Positions 59,205 through 64,000 of a DNA stretch of 64,000 nucleotides are shown here, in pieces. Numbering within the stretch: position 1 is the stretch's first letter; every line of letters starts with the position of its first letter. Below the pieces are notes generated by a model. That model did no database searches and had not been told where the DNA came from. It saw only the letters and a program-made list of their open reading frames with translations. Both the position numbers and the translations under genes were made by a program. The stretch spans positions 4,494,001-4,558,000 of the forward strand of contig NZ_CP022529.1 in the NCBI RefSeq assembly GCF_002237595.1. Direction: 5' to 3'. The DNA comes from Labrenzia sp. VG12 (GTDB taxonomy: Bacteria; Pseudomonadota; Alphaproteobacteria; Rhizobiales; Stappiaceae).

Positions 59205-60319
59205 TCGCCTGAAGTCCGGGTTTCCGGTTTTTGCCCGGGCGGCGCGGCGTCCTTCAGAAGGTCTTCGCCCGCCTCGTTCTGTGAAACCTCTGCTTGAGCC
59301 GGTTCGGGTGTCTCCTGCGGTGGCTCTGCATTTGAAACCTGCGGGCGGGCCTCTTCCGGCGCGTTCAGATAGTCGCTGATCAGATGCCGGGCGAAGGACA
59401 GCGGGTCAGGCGTGCAGAACGTTTCTGCAAAACGCCGGACCGATGCCGTCCGCCCGACGTCATCCAGAGTGAGACCGGCCTTGAGCGCTTGCCAGCGCAG
59501 GAAGGACAGCCCCTCCGGACGGCTGGGCTTCTGGCCATCGCTTTGCGCTTCCAGGGCATTCATCTTGCCGAATGGACGTGCACCGCAGGAGGCAAGGTAG
59601 GCGATCATGGCGAGTGAAAAGACATCGTCGCCTTCGCAGGGTTCGGCACCTGTGAGGCGTTGCGGCGAAGCGTAAGCCGGTGTCACCGCGCCAAACCGTG
59701 CAAGAATGACGACTGTGTCCTCTTCCCGGGTCTTGATCGGCCGTGCAATCGGGAAGGCGATGTTGAAGTCGATCAGCTTGGCAATGCCGTTGTTCTGGAC
59801 AAACACGTTGCCGGGTTTCAGATCGGCATGAATGATACCGCTGGCATGGGCATGGCCGAGCGCCGCGGCAAGGTCCGTGATCAGGCGGTAGAGCTGGGCT
59901 GCGGGCAGGCGGCGGTCCGGAGCCTTGCGCAGCAGCTGTGCCAGGGTCTGCCCTTCCAGAAGCTCCATCACCATGAAATGGACGTCACCCTGACGGTCCA
60001 TGTCATAGACACGAACGATGTTGGGATGGACCAGGTCGCGCAGGCGTCTTGCTTCGCGGTGCATCAAGGCAATCACGTCCGCGTCGACATTCGGCGCGGC
60101 GCGAATGGTCTTGATGGCGACGTTCGGGTCGGCGAGGCCCGCCTTGGCGGCCACGAGGTCACGAGCCTTGTAAACGGTCGACAGGCCACCCTTGCCGATT
60201 TCCTTCAAGAGCAGAAATCGGTCCTTGAGCACCGTCCCCGCCTTGAGTTCGACAGAGCCGTTTGTCTCTCGCCCGCCGTCAGCCGGCTGCTCGCTCTGGA
60301 TATCAGCCGCCTTGTCCAT
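59180..60319 (-). CDS. Hanks-type serine/threonine protein kinase (PpkA-like, second copy)
   Basis: A 379-residue kinase. The catalytic domain spans residues about 30-290: glycine loop IGKGGLSTVYKARD, ATP Lys in VAIKTIRA, catalytic loop IIHADLKPGNVFVQNN, and the metal-binding motif DFNIAFP. Two canonical residues differ: HRD reads HAD, and DFG reads DFN. The Asp residues needed for catalysis remain, so activity is possible. The C-terminal 90 residues are acidic and low-complexity (PEEARPQVSNAEPPQETPEPAQAEV). It has no membrane helix. It overlaps pppA by 17 bases, forming the kinase/phosphatase pair of the T6SS threonine-phosphorylation pathway, and closes the tssM-tagF-pppA-kinase operon. Confidence 0.87.
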   Translation of the reverse strand: MDKAADIQSEQPADGGRETNGSVELKAGTVLKDRFLLLKEIGKGGLSTVYKARDLVAAKAGLADPNVAIKTIRAAPNVDADVIALMHREARRLRDLVHPNIVRVYDMDRQGDVHFMVMELLEGQTLAQLLRKAPDRRLPAAQLYRLITDLAAALGHAHASGIIHADLKPGNVFVQNNGIAKLIDFNIAFPIARPIKTREEDTVVILARFGAVTPAYASPQRLTGAEPCEGDDVFSLAMIAYLASCGARPFGKMNALEAQSDGQKPSRPEGLSFLRWQALKAGLTLDDVGRTASVRRFAETFCTPDPLSFARHLISDYLNAPEEARPQVSNAEPPQETPEPAQAEVSQNEAGEDLLKDAAPPGQKPETRTSGDQPSEAGK

Positions 60320-61010
60320 GTGCCTCAGCCCAGACCGTGATCACGGTGATGTCGTCGGAAGAGCCACCGGCAACGGCCCGGGCAATCAACCGGTCCGCCA
60401 GGCCGAATGTGCCTTCGGCCGCCATGTTGGCGAGCGCGGTTTCGTCCATGCCTTTCATGAGGCCGTCGGTGCACAGGATGAAGACATCGCCCGGGATCAG
60501 TTCCAGCGTTCTGCGCCCGAAACCGACGGTCTCGTCGATGCCGACCGCTGCTGTCAGCCGGCCGGCTTCGTCCGCGTGATCTTCGGAAATCAGGAACAGA
60601 TGATGCTGGCGCAGCAGGTAAAGCCGGGAGTCACCGGCCCAGACGCAGCTGGCGTAAGGACCGCTAATGACAAGGCTTAGGCTGGTCGTGCCGGAGATGT
60701 CGTTTTCCGGAGCGGCCAGATATCCGGCAAACAGCTCGCGGTTCACGCCGGCAACGGCGGCTTCCAGCGCGACAAGCTGGCTGTCATGGCTGGCCGCGGG
60801 CTGGTTGACGAGTTGAGCAACCGCCTGAACCGTTGCCTTGCTGGCCTGGTCTCCGTCCCTGTGTCCGCCCATGCCATCTGCGACCGTGAACAGGCCACAG
60901 GCAGGATCGGCAAAAAAGCTGTCCTGGTTCACAGGATGGTTCGGCCCCTGCCGGGTGACAGCCTCGCAGCGCAACAGCGGTATGGCGGTGGCAGCGGTGA
61001 ACGTGTCCAA
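60303..61010 (-). CDS. pppA: PP2C-type protein phosphatase PppA
   Basis: A 235-residue metal-dependent phosphatase that removes phosphate from T6SS targets such as Fha. Motifs: TRQGPNHPVNQDSFF, FTVADGMGGHRDGDQAS (metal-binding Asp-Gly-Met-Gly-Gly-His), TSLSLVISGPYASCVWAGDSRLYLLR, and VFILCTDGLMKGMDE for the second metal. It begins with TTG at 61010, six bases after GGGAG; no ATG in frame precedes the conserved start, and the next ATG would remove the catalytic Asp. It lies between tagF and the kinase gene. Opposing kinase and phosphatase in one operon let phosphorylation set T6SS firing. Confidence 0.92.
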   Translation of the reverse strand: MDTFTAATAIPLLRCEAVTRQGPNHPVNQDSFFADPACGLFTVADGMGGHRDGDQASKATVQAVAQLVNQPAASHDSQLVALEAAVAGVNRELFAGYLAAPENDISGTTSLSLVISGPYASCVWAGDSRLYLLRQHHLFLISEDHADEAGRLTAAVGIDETVGFGRRTLELIPGDVFILCTDGLMKGMDETALANMAAEGTFGLADRLIARAVAGGSSDDITVITVWAEAHGQGG

Positions 61011-61061
61011 GCATGTCTCCCTGGAAGGGCGTTGGGGTCATGCGCGCACAAGCGGGCGCGC

Positions 61062-61814
61062 TCAGGGCCTCAATATCAGGTTCGGGTCGATCTGGCTGCC
61101 CTGCCAGCCGAAACGGTCCCATTCTCCGGAAAAGAATCCACCAGTTTCCAGCCCCTTTGGCAAGCCTCTCCAGAGGCACAATTCGGGCGGACGCGTCGAA
61201 CCGCCATCCTGCCACCAATAGGACAAGGGTATCTCCGGTGCCGGGGTTTGCGCCGCAGGGCAGCTGAGCGGGTCATCGGGAATGATCGCTTCACCGTCGG
61301 TGCGGGCAAAACTGATCCTGAGGGCCTTGTCCCCTGGGCCAAGTTCCATCGCCGGCCGGGAGCTTGCACCCTTTGCCAGGCGGGTCAGCGTGTGGCTCTG
61401 CGCAGTGATGGCGCTCACGAAGTCTTCGCGGGACAGATGACCTTCGATGAAGGCCATGGTCTGGATTTCGATCGTGTCCAGCGTGATTTCGACCGCTGCC
61501 CGAAACACAAGGTGATCGACGGCACCTTCCAGCGGGATCAGGACCGCGAGCGGAAAGCAGCGGCCGACGGCATCGGCCGAGGCAGACAGAAGACCGCACC
61601 ATCCGGTCGGCCCGAGCAGGCCGGGGGAGATGGCAAATCGCCAGGCAGGAGCCTCGAAATAAAGCTGTTGCCACGACTGCGGCAAGACGGTCCGCACATT
61701 GTGCAACCAGTCGGACATCAGTCCCGCCCAGGCATCCGTCATGCCGGCGGCGAGACCGTCATAGACAAAGTCGCGCTCGTGCGGTCTTTTTCCGAAATAT
61801 CCGCAAGGCTCCAT
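61062..61814 (-). CDS. tagF: T6SS regulator TagF
   Basis: A 250-residue TagF (DUF2094) protein, a post-translational repressor of T6SS assembly that binds Fha in Pseudomonas. It starts CGYFGKRPHERDFVYDGLAAGM and contains WQQLYFEAPAWRFAISPGLLGPTGWCGLLSASADAVGRCFPLAVLIPL, the family core, and the C-terminal LSYWWQDGGSTRPPELCLWRGLPKGLETGGFFSGEW. Length is in the normal range. It lies 8 bases after tssM and 51 bases before pppA. Without fhA in the window, the partner is presumably encoded further right. Confidence 0.92.
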   Translation of the reverse strand: MEPCGYFGKRPHERDFVYDGLAAGMTDAWAGLMSDWLHNVRTVLPQSWQQLYFEAPAWRFAISPGLLGPTGWCGLLSASADAVGRCFPLAVLIPLEGAVDHLVFRAAVEITLDTIEIQTMAFIEGHLSREDFVSAITAQSHTLTRLAKGASSRPAMELGPGDKALRISFARTDGEAIIPDDPLSCPAAQTPAPEIPLSYWWQDGGSTRPPELCLWRGLPKGLETGGFFSGEWDRFGWQGSQIDPNLILRP

Positions 61815-61822
61815 TTTGTTTC

Positions 61823-64000
61823 CTAGAGCGACGGCGGACAGCGGAAGGCCGTGTAAAGACCTAGGTTGAACGGGTTTGTGATGCTGCCGGCGTTCAGGGC
61901 GTACCGGGCCTTCACCTTGTCCTTGGAAATGCCGAAGTCGAACTGGTCCCGTCCGCGCACCGCCGACAGGCCGGATTTGGTCAGAAGCCGGAAAATGGCC
62001 CAGGTGCCGCTTGTTTTTTCGGTGCTGGTGGAATTGTCCAACAGCGTGATGGAAAGTTCCGCGCTGCTGCCATCGGCCTGGCTGGGCCAGGTGAAGTCCT
62101 TTCCGCGCACCGGACCGTGCCGGTAGATGGTGGTGTCGGCGTCGATCTTCAGCGTGGATTTGAGCGCGCCGGGGTCAAGCAGGCTCGGCCGGATGGTGAA
62201 CTTGGCCGTCGGGCTCGACGCGCCCTTGGGGAAGAAGGCATCGCGGATCGTCTGCGCCGTTGCCAGTTGGGCAAGACCTTCCTGCGACAGGCCGAGATTG
62301 GTGCCCTGGTTGTCGATTTCAACCAGTTGACGGCCGCGCTTGTTGACGAAGGTCGAAATATATTCCGTGAAGAAGGCGTCGACGACACCGGCCGGGCCGA
62401 GCAGGTCGGTAAAGTCCTGCAGGGAGATGTCGTCTTCGGATTCCTGGAAGAACGGATAGCGCTGCGCCATGATGCTGGTGCAGGCCGGCACCACTTCGTT
62501 CTGCCAGGTCCGGTTGATATAGACATAGGCGGACTTGTTCAGCAGGTCGCGTGTGTTCGTGACTGTCGACAGAACCAGCGAGCGCACCGGTTCCGGCTTG
62601 GTGGCCGCTTCCGCCTGCAGGGCCGAGAAACTGTCGCTCTGCGGATCCTGTGCCCGTTTTTTCACATAGTCGAAGGCCGCCTTGTTGGGGTCGGGCGCGG
62701 AATTGATCCCGGCAACATTGCCGTAAAGATCGCCGAACAGCTGCAGTACCCGGTCGATCGAATTCTGGCTGTTGGGATCGACAAGACTGTTGAGCGGCTT
62801 GAAGGCGTCCCCGATGGCGACACCCGGCCACGGGCTGTCGCCGAAGGCGGCCTGGACGGCAGCCTTCGCAGAAGCTTGCTGGGCGGAAGCGACCAGTCCG
62901 CCGACCGGTCCGGCGGCTTGAGCGCCAGAGGCACCGGCAGCATTGGCCGCCGCTCCGGCTGCGGCATTGGCAGCGCCTGCGGCAGCCTGGCTCTGTTCGT
63001 CGCCGGGCAGTGGCAGCTGTGTGTTCTCGCTGACGATGTTGAGAATGTTGGTCAGCGGCGAATCGGGTGCCGACAGCTGTTCCAGCACTGTTTGCGCCCG
63101 GCCAAGCGAGCCGATTTCAACCACCTTGATATGGGCGGTGCCTTCCTTCCAGATCTTGATGTAGTCGTCGGTGTATTGCTTGACGACCTTGTTGGCGATC
63201 TGGTTGTAGGTGGTCCGGTTGACCGAGCTGCCCATCACCCAGTCGCTGCCCATGGAATCTCGAACATATTCCGGCAGGCGGGCCAGGAAGAAATTGTAGA
63301 AGCCGTTCTTGGTGTAAAGGCCCGGAATGATCGACCGGCCGCCCGACGTGGCCGTGTCGACATAAAGCGTCGTCGAGCCGAGCGTGCGCACCAGGTTGAT
63401 CGGCGGCAACCTGTAACGCTGCGCCGCGTCGCGGACCATGCGCGTATAGATGTCAGTCGATTGCGGTGCCTTTTGAACACTGTTCCTGGCCCCTTGTACA
63501 ATCGACTGTTCCGTTGGCGACAGCGTGCCCTTGATGGGCAACAGCTTCATCAGGTTGTTCATGTGGCCCTGCATCTGCCGGCTTTCGCTCGGATCCGTGA
63601 TGAAGGCCATGTTGGACATTTCCGTCAGCGTGCTGCGCACCTTGCTGGCGTCGTAATTGTCTCCCGTGGCCAGCATTAACATCGGTCCCAGCTGCTCTCT
63701 GACGAGGCTGCTGTCACTGCCGGATGCAGATTGAACCAGTTGAAGTTGTGCCGTCAGCTGGGCTCTGATCGACGGCAGAAGATATTCGGTCAGCAGATTG
63801 TCGTAGGTCCGGTTCGCCGGCGGGTAGAGAACGGATTGTGCATCGAGCCCGAACAGGAACGGCGAGGACAGCCAGTTGCTTTCCTGGGTGATGTCGTCGC
63901 GCATCTTCTCCGCGGCATCGAGTGTCGGCAGCAGGCTGACCAGCGACCGGTTGCGGTCGGCTTCAGTCTTGAGCAAACGCACCTGGTCCGCATTGGTGGT
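61823..64000 (-). CDS. tssM: T6SS membrane-complex protein TssM/IcmF (C-terminal part; 5' end beyond window)
   Basis: The frame runs off the right edge; 725 residues of the C-terminal half are visible. These contain the periplasmic IcmF-related region (QESNWLSSPFLFGLDAQSVLYPP, LPEYVRDSMGSDWVMGSSVNRTTYN) and the C-terminal domain (FTDLLGPAGVVDAFFTEYISTFVNKRG, TIYRHGPVRGKDFTWPSQADGSSAELSITLLD, WAIFRLLTKSG) that binds TssJ at the outer membrane. A long Ala/Gly-rich linker (AAAGAANAAAGAAANAAG) near the middle is unusual. Typical TssM is 1100-1300 residues, so 400 or more, including the two N-terminal membrane helices, lie outside. It is first in the visible part of the tssM-tagF-pppA-kinase operon. 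Confidence 0.93.
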   Translation of the reverse strand, partial: TTNADQVRLLKTEADRNRSLVSLLPTLDAAEKMRDDITQESNWLSSPFLFGLDAQSVLYPPANRTYDNLLTEYLLPSIRAQLTAQLQLVQSASGSDSSLVREQLGPMLMLATGDNYDASKVRSTLTEMSNMAFITDPSESRQMQGHMNNLMKLLPIKGTLSPTEQSIVQGARNSVQKAPQSTDIYTRMVRDAAQRYRLPPINLVRTLGSTTLYVDTATSGGRSIIPGLYTKNGFYNFFLARLPEYVRDSMGSDWVMGSSVNRTTYNQIANKVVKQYTDDYIKIWKEGTAHIKVVEIGSLGRAQTVLEQLSAPDSPLTNILNIVSENTQLPLPGDEQSQAAAGAANAAAGAAANAAGASGAQAAGPVGGLVASAQQASAKAAVQAAFGDSPWPGVAIGDAFKPLNSLVDPNSQNSIDRVLQLFGDLYGNVAGINSAPDPNKAAFDYVKKRAQDPQSDSFSALQAEAATKPEPVRSLVLSTVTNTRDLLNKSAYVYINRTWQNEVVPACTSIMAQRYPFFQESEDDISLQDFTDLLGPAGVVDAFFTEYISTFVNKRGRQLVEIDNQGTNLGLSQEGLAQLATAQTIRDAFFPKGASSPTAKFTIRPSLLDPGALKSTLKIDADTTIYRHGPVRGKDFTWPSQADGSSAELSITLLDNSTSTEKTSGTWAIFRLLTKSGLSAVRGRDQFDFGISKDKVKARYALNAGSITNPFNLGLYTAFRCPPSL

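Noticed and set aside
62117..63679. Open plus-strand frame of 520 codons
   Set aside because: It is antisense to tssM, which continues in one frame through the whole region with IcmF motifs.
36100..64000. Contractile prophage or tailocin instead of T6SS
   Set aside because: ClpV, TssM, TagF, Hcp and the kinase/phosphatase pair are T6SS-specific, and there are no capsid, terminase, integrase or lysis genes.

Overview
The window is GC-rich, densely coded chromosomal DNA from an alphaproteobacterium. The gene families (a PotABCD-like transporter beside a creatinase, glutaryl-CoA dehydrogenase with a divergent LysR gene, a CDP-sugar operon, a type VI secretion locus) and the dispersed palindromic intergenic repeats suggest a marine member of the Hyphomicrobiales such as the Roseibium/Labrenzia/Stappia group. 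That placement is inference; no rRNA or tRNA gene lies in the window to fix it.

Layout. (1) 1-7067: amino-acid and general catabolism: a class V aminotransferase cut by the left edge, an N-formylglutamate amidohydrolase, a FAD oxidoreductase, gcdH with its divergent LysR regulator, and a YegS-type lipid kinase. (2) 7081-18275: surface polysaccharide genes. Seven tightly coupled minus-strand genes (rfbF, rfbG, rfbC-like, C-methyltransferase, acetyltransferase, reductase/epimerase, CmcI-like protein) probably make a CDP-linked, methylated 6-deoxyhexose. A sulfotransferase and four glycosyltransferases follow. (3) 18479-29365: acyl-CoA metabolism. A plus-strand run of acyl-CoA ligase, SDR, MaoC, nitronate monooxygenase, ACAD10/11-like dehydrogenase and APH-like kinase recalls 4-hydroxyacyl-CoA (levulinate-type) catabolism. 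A FadJ-like enzyme, a TrmO-like protein and a DNA-binding/ligand-binding regulator lie on the minus strand. (4) 29819-35726: a PotABCD-like ABC importer followed by creatinase, with a strong terminator between them.

(5) 36100-64000: a type VI secretion (T6SS) region. The first half (36100-46081) is an accessory spike/cargo operon: DUF2169-pentapeptide protein, second pentapeptide protein, DUF4150 PAAR-like tip, three related proteins of about 285 residues that I cannot assign, DUF3540 protein, and a TPR protein with a glycosyltransferase-like end. Then come an SH3-domain membrane protein, a coiled-coil protein and a MinD/ParA-type ATPase. The core half has hcp-clpV-sigma54 activator-kinase on the minus strand, vgrG-unknown-TssB/TssC-like fusion on the plus strand, and tssM-tagF-pppA-kinase on the minus strand. 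Baseplate, TssJ/L/K and ordinary TssB/TssC genes are not in the window and presumably lie to the right.

How the parts fit: the sigma54-dependent activator (GAFTGA motif) and a consensus -24/-12 promoter in front of hcp form a clear regulatory pair. A terminator between hcp and clpV should keep Hcp in excess. Two Hanks-type kinases, one PP2C phosphatase and TagF give post-translational control. The most novel-looking items are the single-chain TssB/TssC-like protein, the triplicated beta-rich family paired with an unusually short VgrG, the MinD/coiled-coil/SH3 module, and three back-to-back perfect RNA hairpins before the PAAR-like gene.
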